From assembly GCA_021740105.1 (NCBI GenBank), contig JAIPAM010000003.1, forward strand, positions 124,001-188,000: a DNA stretch of 64,000 nucleotides, given 5' to 3'. Each line of letters starts with the position of its first letter. Position 1 is the first letter of the stretch. The position numbers and the translations under genes are program-made. Source of the DNA: Flavobacterium sp. GTDB lineage: Bacteria > Bacteroidota > Bacteroidia > Flavobacteriales > Flavobacteriaceae. Below are positions 10,365 to 20,237 of this stretch, piece by piece. Below the pieces are notes generated by a model, which was not told where the DNA came from, did not search any database, and saw only the letters and a list, made by a program, of their open reading frames with translations.

Positions 10365-12755
10365 ATGAAGCGTAACATAAAAAAAGTTGCAGTTATCGGT
10401 TCCGGAATAATGGGATCAGGAATAGCATGTCATTTTGCCAATATAGGAGTTGAAGTTTTACTATTAGATATTATCCCAAATCAACTCACCAGTGAGGAAG
10501 AAAAAAAGGGACTTACATTGGAGAGTAAAATAGTAAGAAATAGATTGGTTAATGAGCATTTAGCCAATTCTTTAAAATCTAAACCTTCACCGATATACAA
10601 TCAAAAATTTGCCAATCGCATTACAACAGGAAACACTACTGATGATTTGGCTAAAATTGCCAATGTGGATTGGATTATTGAAGTTGTGGTAGAACGTTTG
10701 GATATCAAGAAATTAGTATTTGAACAAATAGAAAAATACCGTAAACCCGGAACTTTGATAACTTCAAATACTTCAGGAATTCCTATTCATTTTATGAGCG
10801 AAGGAAGAAGTGAAGATTTTCAAAAACACTTCTGCGGAACTCACTTTTTTAATCCCGCACGATATTTAAAATTATTCGAAATTATTCCAGGCCCTCAAAC
10901 TTCTTCTGAAATAATTGATTTCCTAACAATTTATGGAGAAAAGTTCTTGGGTAAAACTTCGGTTGTTGCCAAAGATACACCTGCTTTTATAGGAAATAGA
11001 ATCGGTATTTTCGGAATTCAAAGTTTATTTCACTTGGTAAAAGAACTCGATTTAACTATAGAAGAAGTAGATAAACTTACCGGCCCAGTTATTGGAAGAC
11101 CAAAATCGGCGACCTTTAGAACGGTTGATTTGGTTGGATTGGATACTTTAGTTCATGTGGCTAAAGGAATTTATGAAAACTGTCCAAATGACGAAAACCA
11201 CGACTTATTTCAATTGCCCGATTTCATAAAAAAAATGATGGAGAACAATTGGCTTGGAAGCAAAACAGGTCAAGGTTTTTATAAAAAAGAGGGGAAAGAT
11301 ATTTTATCATTAGATTTAAATACTTTGGAATATAGATCGGCAAAAAAAGCATCTTTTGCAACATTAGAATTAACCAAAACAATCTCTAAACCAATTGATC
11401 GCTTCAAAATATTAGTAACTGGAAAAGACAAGGCAGGTGAATTTTACAGAAAGAGTTTTGCATCTATGTTTGCCTATGTTTCTAATAGAATACCTGAAAT
11501 AGCAGATGAATTGTACAAAATTGACGATGCCATGAAAGCAGGATTTGGTTGGGAAAATGGTCCTTTTGAAATTTGGGATGCCATTGGTGTAGCCAAAGGA
11601 ATTGAAATCATGAAATCCGAAGGATTAGATCCAAATTCATGGGTTGACGATATGTTGGCATCTGGAAATTCAAGTTTTTATACCGTAAAAGAAGGTGCAA
11701 CCTATTATTATTCTATTCCAAATAAAACGCAAACGAAAGTTCCAGGTCAGGATGCCTTTATCATACTAAATAACATTCGAGAAAGCAAAAAAGTATGGAG
11801 TAACAGTGGGGCGATTATTCAAGATTTAGGTGATGGAATTTTGAATTTAGAATTCCAATCAAAAATGAACACCATTGGTGGTGATGTTTTACAAGCCATC
11901 AACAAAGCTATTGATTTATCTGAAAAAGAATACCAGGGATTAGTAATTGGAAACCAAGCAGCCAATTTTACTGTGGGAGCTAATATAGGAATGATATTCA
12001 TGATGGCCGTTGAGCAAGAATATGACGAATTAAATATGGCCATTAAAATGTTCCAAGACACGATGATGCGCGTACGGTATTCTGGAATTCCAGTAATAGT
12101 AGCACCACACGGAATGACATTAGGTGGTGGTTGCGAGATGAGCATGCATGCCGATAAAGTAGTTGCCGCAGCAGAATCTTATATCGGACTTGTAGAATTT
12201 GGAGTTGGAGTGATTCCAGGCGGAGGTGGTTCTAAGGAAATGACCTTACGAGCTTCTGATTTATTCCGAAAAAATGATGTAGAATTGAATGTATTACAAG
12301 AATATTTCTTGACTGTAGCCATGGCTAAAGTTTCAACTTCTGCCTATGAAGCCTTTGATTTAGGGGTTTTACAACACGGAAAAGACATTGTTGTAGTCAA
12401 TAAAGACCGTCAAATTGCTGAAGCAAAAAAGCACGCTTTATTAATGGCAGAAGCAGGCTACACCCAACCTATTCGTCGAAATGATGTGAAAGTTTTAGGA
12501 AAACAAGCCTTAGGAATGTTCTTAGTGGGTACAGATCAAATGGAAGCCGGGAAATACATTTCAGAACACGACAAAAAAATTGCAAATAAATTAGCTTATG
12601 TAATGGCGGGTGGAGATTTATCAGAACCTACATTGGTGTCAGAACAATATTTATTAGACATTGAAAGAGAAGCTTTTTTGAGTTTGTGTAGCGAAAGAAA
12701 AACTTTGGAGAGAATTCAGTTTATGTTAACAAAGGGAAAACCGTTGAGAAATTAA
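10365..12755 (+). CDS. fadN: 3-hydroxyacyl-CoA dehydrogenase/enoyl-CoA hydratase (FadN type)
   Basis: A two-activity beta-oxidation protein of 796 residues, hydrating 2-enoyl-CoA and oxidising 3-hydroxyacyl-CoA with NAD. The NAD-binding dehydrogenase comes first (GSGIMGSG at 12-19, then the two 3HCDH C-terminal domains), and the crotonase domain is C-terminal (about 470-700, with oxyanion-hole stretches around GANIG and HGMTLGGG). This is the reverse of Escherichia coli FadB and matches Bacillus subtilis FadN in order and length (789 residues). The downstream genes are also in the B. subtilis order fadN-fadA-fadE. It directly abuts marR. Confidence 0.94.
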   Translation: MKRNIKKVAVIGSGIMGSGIACHFANIGVEVLLLDIIPNQLTSEEEKKGLTLESKIVRNRLVNEHLANSLKSKPSPIYNQKFANRITTGNTTDDLAKIANVDWIIEVVVERLDIKKLVFEQIEKYRKPGTLITSNTSGIPIHFMSEGRSEDFQKHFCGTHFFNPARYLKLFEIIPGPQTSSEIIDFLTIYGEKFLGKTSVVAKDTPAFIGNRIGIFGIQSLFHLVKELDLTIEEVDKLTGPVIGRPKSATFRTVDLVGLDTLVHVAKGIYENCPNDENHDLFQLPDFIKKMMENNWLGSKTGQGFYKKEGKDILSLDLNTLEYRSAKKASFATLELTKTISKPIDRFKILVTGKDKAGEFYRKSFASMFAYVSNRIPEIADELYKIDDAMKAGFGWENGPFEIWDAIGVAKGIEIMKSEGLDPNSWVDDMLASGNSSFYTVKEGATYYYSIPNKTQTKVPGQDAFIILNNIRESKKVWSNSGAIIQDLGDGILNLEFQSKMNTIGGDVLQAINKAIDLSEKEYQGLVIGNQAANFTVGANIGMIFMMAVEQEYDELNMAIKMFQDTMMRVRYSGIPVIVAPHGMTLGGGCEMSMHADKVVAAAESYIGLVEFGVGVIPGGGGSKEMTLRASDLFRKNDVELNVLQEYFLTVAMAKVSTSAYEAFDLGVLQHGKDIVVVNKDRQIAEAKKHALLMAEAGYTQPIRRNDVKVLGKQALGMFLVGTDQMEAGKYISEHDKKIANKLAYVMAGGDLSEPTLVSEQYLLDIEREAFLSLCSERKTLERIQFMLTKGKPLRN

Positions 12756-12835
12756 TTTTAAATTATAAATATTGAATACAAAATTATGAATGAGCCTCAT
12801 TTAGAATTTAGAATTCAAAATTCAAAATAATAGTC
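12756..12835 (+). other. A/T-rich spacer with degenerate direct and inverted repeats inside the fad operon
   Basis: The 80-bp gap between fadN and fadA holds repeated TTTAGAATT / AATTCAAAAT units and a short AATGA..TCATT hairpin. There is no TAnnTTTG box and no T-run, so neither an internal promoter nor a strong terminator is supported. It may be a decayed intergenic repeat or an mRNA-processing hairpin. Confidence 0.35.
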
Positions 12836-14017
12836 ATGAAAACAGCATACATAGTAAAAGCATACAGAACAGCAGTTGGTAAAGCACCTAAAGGCTTATT
12901 TAGATTCAAACGTCCAGATGAATTAGCAGCGGAAACCATTCAATATATGATGAATGAATTACCCGATTTCGATAAAAAAAGAATCGACGACGTTATGGTA
13001 GGAAATGCCATGCCTGAAGCTGAACAAGGTTTGAATATGGGGCGATTGATTTCTCTAATGGGATTAAAAATCGAGGATGTTCCTGGAGTAACGGTCAATA
13101 GATATTGTGCCTCGGGATTAGAAACTATTGGAATGGCCACTGCTAAAATCCAATCAGGAATGGCTGATTGCATTATCGCCGGAGGAGCAGAAAGCATGAG
13201 TTTTATTCCAATGGGAGGCTACAAACCAACTCCTGACTATGCTGCTGCAAAAGCAGGAAATGAAGATTACTATTGGGGAATGGGATTAACAGCCGAAGCG
13301 GTTGCACAACAATACAATATTTCAAGAACAGATCAAGATGAATTTGCTTTTAACTCCCATATGAAAGCATTAAGAGCACAATCGGAAGGTAAATTTGACA
13401 AACAAATTGTTCCGATAACTATTGAGCAAACCTTCATCAATGAAAATGGTAAAAAAGAAACTAAATCATATGTTGTAAATAAAGATGAAGGTCCAAGAGT
13501 TGGAACTTCAGAAGAAGCTTTGGCTGGATTACGTCCTGTCTTTGCTGCAGACGGGAGTGTAACCGCAGGAAATTCTTCCCAAATGAGTGACGGCGCGGCA
13601 TTTCTATTAATAATGAGTGAAGAAATGGTTAAAGAGTTAAACCTTACTCCTATTGCGAGATTAGTAAATTTTGCATCCGCTGGCGTAGAACCTAGAATAA
13701 TGGGTATTGGCCCTGTCAAAGCGATACCTAAAGCATTAAAACAAGCTGGATTAGAATTAAAAGACATTGATTTAATCGAATTAAATGAAGCTTTTGCCTC
13801 ACAATCATTAGCAGTAATTCGAGAATTGGACTTAAATCCAGCTATTGTAAATGTGAATGGAGGAGCAATTGCATTAGGTCATCCGCTAGGTTGCACCGGA
13901 GCGAAATTATCGGTTCAATTGTTCGATGAAATGAAATTAAGGGGTAACAAATACGGCCTGGTAAGTATGTGTGTAGGAACAGGACAAGGCAGCGCGGGAA
14001 TATTTGAATTATTATAA
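12836..14017 (+). CDS. fadA: Acetyl-CoA C-acyltransferase (3-ketoacyl-CoA thiolase)
   Basis: Thiolase of 393 residues that cleaves 3-ketoacyl-CoA with CoA in the last step of beta-oxidation. The catalytic set is intact: Cys91 in NRYCASGLE (acyl-enzyme), His349 in GHPLG, and Cys379 in CVGTGQG. Length and motifs are normal for the family. It is third in the marR-fadN-fadA-fadE operon, 80 bp after fadN and 34 bp before fadE. The long-chain thiolase role is inferred from this context rather than from substrate-specific residues. Confidence 0.95.
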   Translation: MKTAYIVKAYRTAVGKAPKGLFRFKRPDELAAETIQYMMNELPDFDKKRIDDVMVGNAMPEAEQGLNMGRLISLMGLKIEDVPGVTVNRYCASGLETIGMATAKIQSGMADCIIAGGAESMSFIPMGGYKPTPDYAAAKAGNEDYYWGMGLTAEAVAQQYNISRTDQDEFAFNSHMKALRAQSEGKFDKQIVPITIEQTFINENGKKETKSYVVNKDEGPRVGTSEEALAGLRPVFAADGSVTAGNSSQMSDGAAFLLIMSEEMVKELNLTPIARLVNFASAGVEPRIMGIGPVKAIPKALKQAGLELKDIDLIELNEAFASQSLAVIRELDLNPAIVNVNGGAIALGHPLGCTGAKLSVQLFDEMKLRGNKYGLVSMCVGTGQGSAGIFELL

Positions 14018-14051
14018 TTAGAAAATTAAGATTAAGATCAAAAACATAGCC

Positions 14052-15842
14052 ATGATAGAAATAACAAGAGGAGGTCAATTCCTAGTAAAAGAGACAAAAT
14101 GTGAAGCTATTTTCACACCTGAAGACTTCAATGAGGAGCAATTAATGATGCGAGATTCAGTGAAGGAATTTGTAGATAAAGAGATTTGGCCTCACAAAAA
14201 CCGATTTGAAAATAAAGATTTCGATTTAACTGAGGAAACAATGAAAAAGGCAGGCAATCTTGGATTTCTGAGTGTTGCAGTACCAGAAGCTTATGGCGGA
14301 ATGGGAATGGGATTTGTTAATACCGTATTAGTTTGCGATTATATTTCAGGTGCGACAGGTTCGTTTTCAACAGCATTTGGTGCTCATACTGGAATTGGAA
14401 CTATGCCAATAACACTATATGGAACTGAAGAACAAAAGCAAAAGTATGTACCAAAACTAGCATCTGGTGAATGGTTTGGAGCTTACTGCTTAACAGAACC
14501 AGGAGCCGGATCCGATGCCAATTCAGGAAAAACAAAAGCAGTTTTATCTGATGACGGAACACATTATAAAATTACTGGACAAAAAATGTGGATTTCAAAT
14601 GCCGGATTTTGTTCTTTATTTATAGTATTTGCTAGAATTGAAGATGACAAAAATATTACTGGTTTTATTGTTGAAAATGATTCTACTAATGGAATTTCAA
14701 TGGGAGAAGAAGAACATAAATTAGGAATTCGTGCTTCCTCTACTCGCCAAGTTTTCTTTAATGAAACTAAAGTACCAGTTGAAAATATGCTGTCTGAAAG
14801 AGGAAATGGATTTAAAATAGCCATGAATGCTTTGAATGTAGGTAGAATAAAATTAGCAGCAGCTTGTTTGGATGCTCAACGAAGAGTAACCACAGGAGCT
14901 ATTAATTATGCTGTAGAGCGAGTTCAATTCAATACTTCCATTTCTCAATTTGGAGCTGTTAGACAAAAAATAGCAGAAATGGCAACTTCGTGTTATGCAG
15001 GTGAAAGCGCGACTTATAGAGCCGCAAAAGATATTGAAGATCGAATAATCGCAAGAGAATCGGAAGGAGCATCGCATCAAGAAGCGGAATTAAAAGGGGT
15101 TGAAGAATTTGCAATTGAATGTTCAATTCTAAAAGTAGCAGTTTCAGAAGAAGTACAAAAATGTGCAGATGAGGGAATTCAGATTTTTGGAGGAATGGGG
15201 TTTTCAGAAGACACTCCAATGGAAAGTGCCTGGCGTGACGCTAGAATAGCTCGTATTTACGAAGGTACAAATGAAATTAACCGAATGCTATCCGTTGGTA
15301 TGTTAATTAAAAAGGCAATGAAAGGTCATGTTGATTTATTGGGTCCTGCATCACAAGTTCAAGAAGAATTAATGGGTATTCCATCATTTGATGTACCTGA
15401 TTATTCGGAGCTATTTGCTGAAGAAAAAGAAATGATCAATAAGATTAAAAAAGCATTTCTAATGGTTGCTGGAGGAGCTGTACAAAAATACGGTCCGGAT
15501 TTAGAGGGCCACCAACAATTATTAATGGCTGCTGCCGATATGCTAATTGAAATTTATATGGCAGAAAGCACCCTTCTTAGAACTGAAAAAATTGCAAAAA
15601 AAAACGGTGAAGATTCAGTTAAAGAACAAATTGCAATGGCTAGATTGTACCTTTATAATGCAGTTGATATAATTAATTTAAAAGGTAAAGAAAGTATTAT
15701 TTCATTTGCAGAAGGCGACGAACAAAGAATGATGTTAATGGGATTACGAAGATTTACAAAATACACTACTATGCCAAATGTGGTTGCCTTGAGAGAAATA
15801 ATTACAACAAAATTAGTTGACAAAAACGAATATTGTTTTTAA
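14052..15842 (+). CDS. fadE: Acyl-CoA dehydrogenase
   Basis: Flavin-dependent acyl-CoA dehydrogenase of 596 residues, forming trans-2-enoyl-CoA and passing electrons to ETF. The usual N-terminal, middle and C-terminal ACAD domains cover the first 400 or so residues: FAD-contacting LTEPGAGSDAN and WISNAG, and the RIYEGTNEINRM motif bearing the conserved Glu. An additional helical C-terminal domain of nearly 200 residues gives it the size of Bacillus subtilis FadE (594 residues) and VLCAD-like enzymes. It is the last gene of the fad operon and is followed by a terminator. The start used here gives a short N-terminal extension before the ACAD domain. Confidence 0.94.
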   Translation: MIEITRGGQFLVKETKCEAIFTPEDFNEEQLMMRDSVKEFVDKEIWPHKNRFENKDFDLTEETMKKAGNLGFLSVAVPEAYGGMGMGFVNTVLVCDYISGATGSFSTAFGAHTGIGTMPITLYGTEEQKQKYVPKLASGEWFGAYCLTEPGAGSDANSGKTKAVLSDDGTHYKITGQKMWISNAGFCSLFIVFARIEDDKNITGFIVENDSTNGISMGEEEHKLGIRASSTRQVFFNETKVPVENMLSERGNGFKIAMNALNVGRIKLAAACLDAQRRVTTGAINYAVERVQFNTSISQFGAVRQKIAEMATSCYAGESATYRAAKDIEDRIIARESEGASHQEAELKGVEEFAIECSILKVAVSEEVQKCADEGIQIFGGMGFSEDTPMESAWRDARIARIYEGTNEINRMLSVGMLIKKAMKGHVDLLGPASQVQEELMGIPSFDVPDYSELFAEEKEMINKIKKAFLMVAGGAVQKYGPDLEGHQQLLMAAADMLIEIYMAESTLLRTEKIAKKNGEDSVKEQIAMARLYLYNAVDIINLKGKESIISFAEGDEQRMMLMGLRRFTKYTTMPNVVALREIITTKLVDKNEYCF

Positions 15843-15873
15843 ATTACATCACTAGAAATATTGGTTTTGGTGG

Positions 15874-15914
15874 AAAAGTCACTTTGTAATTATTTACAAA
15901 GTGGCTTTTTTTTT
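15874..15914 (+). terminator. Rho-independent terminator of the fad operon
   Basis: Stem AGTCACTTTGTAA / TTACAAAGTGGCT (one mismatch) around a short loop, ending in a run of Ts to about 15914. Confidence 0.85.
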
Positions 15915-16001
15915 GATGTTTTTATTTTAATATAAAATTAAGAAAAGAGGCTTTTGTAAAATTTTAAATAACTAATTTTATAAAAAATTAAATCTCTAAT
16001 T

Positions 16002-16529
16002 ATGAAAAAAATAATAGTTTTATTCACGATCTTAATTGCAGTTGTAATTGGCTGTAAATCAAATTCTTCAAACGGAGTTACCTCAAAATTAAATGTGACT
16101 TTTGAACCAAAAAGTAGCAGTAATGTAAATGGTGATGGAATATTTAGTGAAAAAAATGGGCAGGTTACTTTTACAGCAAAGTTCACCGGATTAAAACCAG
16201 GAATTCATGCCATTCATATACATGAAAAATCAGATTGTAGTGCCGCAGATGGAAGTTCTGCTGGAGGACATTGGAATCCAACTTTCAAAAAACATGGTAA
16301 ATTAGGTGAAGGGGAAGCTCATAAAGGCGATATAGGTAATTTTACAGCTGATGAATTTGGAAATGGATCCATTACTTTTACAACCTCTGAATGGTCTATC
16401 GGAGGTAGTGATGCAACCAAAGACATCATAGGTAAAAGCCTAATTGTTCATCAAGGGCCTGACGATTTTATTTCACAACCCTCAGGAAATTCAGGAGCTC
16501 GAGTTGCTTGTTCAGCAATTATTAAATAA
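16002..16529 (+). CDS. sodC: Cu/Zn superoxide dismutase family lipoprotein
   Basis: A 175-residue exported protein. The N-terminal signal ends in a lipobox-like VVIGC at Cys18, so it is probably lipid-anchored on the periplasmic side. The SodC fold motifs are present: HIHEKSDC carrying two copper-site His and the disulphide Cys, GGHWNP, a later AHKGD, the zinc-site-like Asp region, and a C-terminal GARVACSAI with the second disulphide Cys. The predicted reaction is superoxide to peroxide and oxygen outside the cytoplasm. It is monocistronic by appearance, between the fad terminator and a LETM1-like gene. Confidence 0.9.
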   Translation: MKKIIVLFTILIAVVIGCKSNSSNGVTSKLNVTFEPKSSSNVNGDGIFSEKNGQVTFTAKFTGLKPGIHAIHIHEKSDCSAADGSSAGGHWNPTFKKHGKLGEGEAHKGDIGNFTADEFGNGSITFTTSEWSIGGSDATKDIIGKSLIVHQGPDDFISQPSGNSGARVACSAIIK

Positions 16530-16573
16530 AAATTTAATTAGTGAAAAACACAAATTTAATATCATAAAATATA

Positions 16574-16581
16574 TAAATTTG
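16574..16581 (+). promoter_or_regulatory. Candidate -7 box for the LETM1-like gene
   Basis: TAAATTTG at 16574-16581 matches TAnnTTTG, 17 bp before the ATG. No TTG is found at the proper distance upstream, so support is modest. Confidence 0.35.
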
Positions 16582-16598
16582 TTGGTATAAATTTTGAA

Positions 16599-17795
16599 AT
16601 GATAAACGCATCTGCTGCAGGCTGGATTGATAAATTTTTCTCCGAACAAAAGTCGGTAACTGACCCTGTTATTGAAAGTGCTGATGTTTATTATTCAAAT
16701 ACTAGAAAGACTGGATTTATTTACGGCTATATTATCAATTTAGATACACCATGTGCAATTGATACCGTTGGGTGGACTGAAGATGAAATTTCAAAAGTAG
16801 CTTTATTAAATTCGTTATATGGAGTTTATAGAATAAATACCAAAGATTTAAATCCTGAGAATTTTATTTTAAAAACAGTTTCTTTTTATAATGAATTGCA
16901 TCCACAAGGATTTAATTTACTAAAGAAAATACTTCCTACCAATTCTAATTCAACCAATTTAGAAAAGATAATCGATGAAAGAATAAAAACTAATATTGAC
17001 ATTATCAATAAACAGTTTTCACACGTACTTACGAATGCCTTGCTTTTTATTGATGTACTTGCCTTTAATTATTATTTAATTCACGGTTCTATTCCAGAAA
17101 AGTATATTAAAAAAATTGAGGAAACGATAATTAGCATTGTTTCATTGGCATTAAAGATAAAATCAAATAAAACTTATTATGATGATTTACTAATTAAATT
17201 GTTAGAAGCATCGGTTCGTTATAGTAAGTTTTCGAAAATCAGTATTCAAAATCTAGAGGATTTAAAATTAGATTCATTTACATTAGATCTTGAAAAATTT
17301 TACTTAATTGATTTGGCTGGTATGGCATTATGGAGTGATGAAAAAATTGAAAAAAATGAAGCGTTTTTTCTTTATCATTTAGCTGAAATCCTATCGGTTT
17401 CTGAGGATTTTATTGAAAAAAGTATTACTAATACGAACGAATTTATTTCAAATTATAAAGAAGAAATACCGTATTTCAAGTATTCAAATCCAGTAAAACA
17501 TTTCTTTGATCATACCACACAAAATGTGGAAGTATTAATAAGCAGGAATAAAAACCGATTATTAAAAGAAATAACTGAAAGCAAAGAACTAATGATACTA
17601 CTAGCCAAATCAACTAGAAGGGATTTGGATGAAAAAGAAAAGAAAAAGGTTAAAAAACAATTATTAGATATTTGTAAAACGATTCCTTCACTAACCATTT
17701 TCTTGCTTCCTGGTGGTTCGTTATTGCTTCCAATATTAATTAAATTTATTCCTAAATTATTGCCTTCCGCTTTTAATGAAAACTTGGAAGAATAA
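16599..17795 (+). CDS. LETM1-related biofilm-associated protein
   Basis: A 398-residue protein with no signal peptide. The middle (about 240-270) has a TerB-like helical pattern, DLAGMALWSDEKIEKNEAF. The C-terminus resembles the LETM1 region: a Lys-rich amphipathic stretch, then TIPSLTIFLLPGGSLLLPIL, a hydrophobic segment likely to be in the membrane, and FIPKLLPSAF. Proteins of this shape in Flavobacteriia carry the database name LETM1-related biofilm-associated protein, but their function is not established. Mitochondrial LETM1 affects cation/proton exchange and ribosome binding; that role should not be assumed here. The gene is followed by a terminator shared with the carbonic anhydrase gene. 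Confidence 0.7.
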   Translation: MINASAAGWIDKFFSEQKSVTDPVIESADVYYSNTRKTGFIYGYIINLDTPCAIDTVGWTEDEISKVALLNSLYGVYRINTKDLNPENFILKTVSFYNELHPQGFNLLKKILPTNSNSTNLEKIIDERIKTNIDIINKQFSHVLTNALLFIDVLAFNYYLIHGSIPEKYIKKIEETIISIVSLALKIKSNKTYYDDLLIKLLEASVRYSKFSKISIQNLEDLKLDSFTLDLEKFYLIDLAGMALWSDEKIEKNEAFFLYHLAEILSVSEDFIEKSITNTNEFISNYKEEIPYFKYSNPVKHFFDHTTQNVEVLISRNKNRLLKEITESKELMILLAKSTRRDLDEKEKKKVKKQLLDICKTIPSLTIFLLPGGSLLLPILIKFIPKLLPSAFNENLEE

Positions 17796-17801
17796 TAAAA
17801 A

Positions 17802-17820
17802 AACCACTCGAAAGTGGTTA
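17802..17820. terminator. Bidirectional terminator
   Basis: Stem AACCACT / AGTGGTT with CGAA loop, preceded by an A-run and followed by an A/T-rich segment. It serves the convergent LETM1-like and carbonic anhydrase genes and touches the stop codon of the latter. Confidence 0.75.
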
Positions 17821-18453
17821 GAATTTTAATTGGTAAACATCGTCTAGATCTTTATCAGAACTAAAATTTACATTCAAATCAGTGACAAAACCGGAATTCA
17901 ATCCGTAAGCCCAACCATGTAACGATAAATCCTGACCATTTTTCCATGCAGATTGCACAATTGAAGTTTTAGCTAAATCAAAAACTTGTTCTTTAACATT
18001 CAATTCTACGAAAGTATTGAATCTCTCCGTTTCATCTTTAATTGAGTCCAAATAATCTTGATGCAAACGATAAACATCTTTTATATGTCGAATCCAATTG
18101 TCAATAATCCCAATAGAGTCATTACCCATAGCTGCTTTTACACCGCCGCAACCATAATGTCCACAAACAATCACGTGCTTCACTTTCAACACATTAACAG
18201 CATAGTCCAAAACACTTAACATGTTCATGTCGGAATGAACCACCATATTGGCAATATTTCGGTGAACAAAAACTTCACCAGGTTTAGCGCCAATAATTTC
18301 ATTTGCTGGTACACGACTATCGGAACAACCAATCCATAAAAGAGGTGGTGTTTGACCTTTTGCAAGATCTTTAAAATAGTTTGGATCACTTTCTAATGCA
18401 TTTTCAACCCAAACTTTATTATTGTCTAATATTTTTTTATAAAAATCGCTCAT
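17818..18453 (-). CDS. Beta-class carbonic anhydrase
   Basis: Zinc enzyme of 211 residues interconverting CO2 and bicarbonate; cytoplasmic. The beta-class ligands are visible: Cys43, with Asp45 and Arg47 of the catalytic dyad in GCSDSR, then His99 and Cys102 in CGHYGCGG. Length is normal for the Can group. It lies 80 bp downstream of a SulP transporter on the same strand, a known pairing in which the transporter brings in bicarbonate and the anhydrase equilibrates it. The symbol can would be reasonable but I have not assigned it. Confidence 0.95.
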   Translation of the reverse strand: MSDFYKKILDNNKVWVENALESDPNYFKDLAKGQTPPLLWIGCSDSRVPANEIIGAKPGEVFVHRNIANMVVHSDMNMLSVLDYAVNVLKVKHVIVCGHYGCGGVKAAMGNDSIGIIDNWIRHIKDVYRLHQDYLDSIKDETERFNTFVELNVKEQVFDLAKTSIVQSAWKNGQDLSLHGWAYGLNSGFVTDLNVNFSSDKDLDDVYQLKF

Positions 18454-18533
18454 TATTATTTATTTTAAATTATTTTAAATTCTACTATTAAAAATGTAAT
18501 TAAATACAAACCAGATATAGGGAATAAAAATCC

Positions 18534-20174
18534 TTAATTATTAATATCATTCTTGACCATTTTTCTTTTAACAAAATCATAATGATGTTCAATAGTCACG
18601 TTGTTTGGTGATTCAATTGAGTTTTCTAGATTATATGATTTTTTAAAACCTTTTAATTTAACTTTTATATTTTTGTCAATAGCTCTAGTGGATTTAAATT
18701 CCCGAATTAAATCTAAAATATCATGCGCAATATAAATAGTTTCCGAAGCATCAATAATTACTTTTGTGTTTTCAGGAATTTCATTTAATGTTGATTTGAT
18801 GGCAGCTTTATTTAAAAAAGAAACTTCTTGAGCTAAATTGATATGTATAATATCACCATCCGTATATTCCTCTTTCTTGAAACTATATGCTCGTTTTAAA
18901 TTACCTTTCAATACAAAAATTATACTGATAATAATACCTAAAGCTACACCTTTAAGTAAATCTGTGAAAACTACCGCTACAAATGTTGCTATAAATGGGA
19001 TAAACTGGTATTTTCCTTTTTCCCAAAAATGAATAACTGTTTTTGGATTTGCTAATTTATAACCAACTAATAAAAGAACTGCAGCTAATGTTGCCAATGG
19101 AATCTTGTTTAAAATAGCTGGAATTGACAATACACATATAGTTAAAAGCAAACCATGAATGATCGCTGCTAATTTTGATTTTGCTCCTGCAGTATTATTG
19201 GCAGAAGTTCTCACTACAACTGATGTCATAGGCAATCCGCCAAGCAACGAACTTATTATATTTCCAATACCTTGCGCTTTTAATTCAACGTTAGTGTCTG
19301 TAAATCTCTTTTGTTCATCCATTCTGTCTGCAGCTTCGATACACAATAAAGTTTCAATAGATGCAACAATTGCAATTGTAATTCCTACTACCCAAACTTT
19401 GGTATTTGCTAGAGCTGAAAAATTAGGCAAAATAAAAATACTCTTAAATTCTTCGATTGAGTTAGGAACAGGTAAACTAACTAAATGTTCTCTTTTTATT
19501 GAAAAACTACTTCCTGAAATAATAAAAAATTCATTCAATAATATACTCACAATTACTGCTACTAAAGCTGGTGGAACTAATTTTACTTTCTTGAGAAATT
19601 CAATCTTAGTCCAAGCAATTAATATAAATAGAGAGAGTAAAGTAATTATTATAGAACCCAATTGAACGTGACTAATCAAATGGAAAATTTCCGAAAAAGT
19701 GTTTTCAGAATTAGGTTGTAAAAAAGCTAAATCGCCTTCGTAATCTTTATCATAACCAAAAGCATGAGGAATTTGCTTTAAAAATATTATAACACCTATA
19801 CCTGCTAACATTCCTTCAATAACATTAGTAGGAAAATAATTTGAAATACTTCCTGCTTTAATAAATCCTAAAATTAATTGGATAACTCCTGCTATAAAAA
19901 CGGCTGTTAGAAAAATATCAAAAGCACCTAAATCAGTAATTGCTGTTAAAACAATTGCTGTTAAACCTGCAGCTGGTCCAGAAACACTTAAATGAGAAGT
20001 ACTTAGATAACCAACGACTAATCCACCAACAATACCTGATATAATACCTGAAAATAAGGGAGCCCCAGAAGCCATTGCAATTCCTAAACACAATGGCAAA
20101 GCCACTAAAAAAACCACTAAACCTGCAGAAAAATCAGATTTAAGGTTTGCAAAAAAATTATTGTTTTTTGTCAT
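18534..20174 (-). CDS. SulP-family anion transporter (probable bicarbonate)
   Basis: A 546-residue inner-membrane permease. The N-terminal 400 or so residues carry 10-14 hydrophobic helices with SulP signatures such as ALPLCLGIAMASGAPL near residue 25 and SVSGPAAGLTAIV near 63. The C-terminal 100 residues form a cytoplasmic STAS domain. SulP proteins carry sulphate, bicarbonate or other anions; the adjacent carbonic anhydrase gene favours bicarbonate (BicA-like), which is inference from context. Upstream, 63 bp away on the same strand, is a small exported protein gene. Confidence 0.9.
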   Translation of the reverse strand: MTKNNNFFANLKSDFSAGLVVFLVALPLCLGIAMASGAPLFSGIISGIVGGLVVGYLSTSHLSVSGPAAGLTAIVLTAITDLGAFDIFLTAVFIAGVIQLILGFIKAGSISNYFPTNVIEGMLAGIGVIIFLKQIPHAFGYDKDYEGDLAFLQPNSENTFSEIFHLISHVQLGSIIITLLSLFILIAWTKIEFLKKVKLVPPALVAVIVSILLNEFFIISGSSFSIKREHLVSLPVPNSIEEFKSIFILPNFSALANTKVWVVGITIAIVASIETLLCIEAADRMDEQKRFTDTNVELKAQGIGNIISSLLGGLPMTSVVVRTSANNTAGAKSKLAAIIHGLLLTICVLSIPAILNKIPLATLAAVLLLVGYKLANPKTVIHFWEKGKYQFIPFIATFVAVVFTDLLKGVALGIIISIIFVLKGNLKRAYSFKKEEYTDGDIIHINLAQEVSFLNKAAIKSTLNEIPENTKVIIDASETIYIAHDILDLIREFKSTRAIDKNIKVKLKGFKKSYNLENSIESPNNVTIEHHYDFVKRKMVKNDINN

Positions 20175-20237
20175 AATACTATAAAAAATTTATTTTAAGA
20201 GGCAAACGCAAAATAAATGCGTAATTAAAATGATGTA

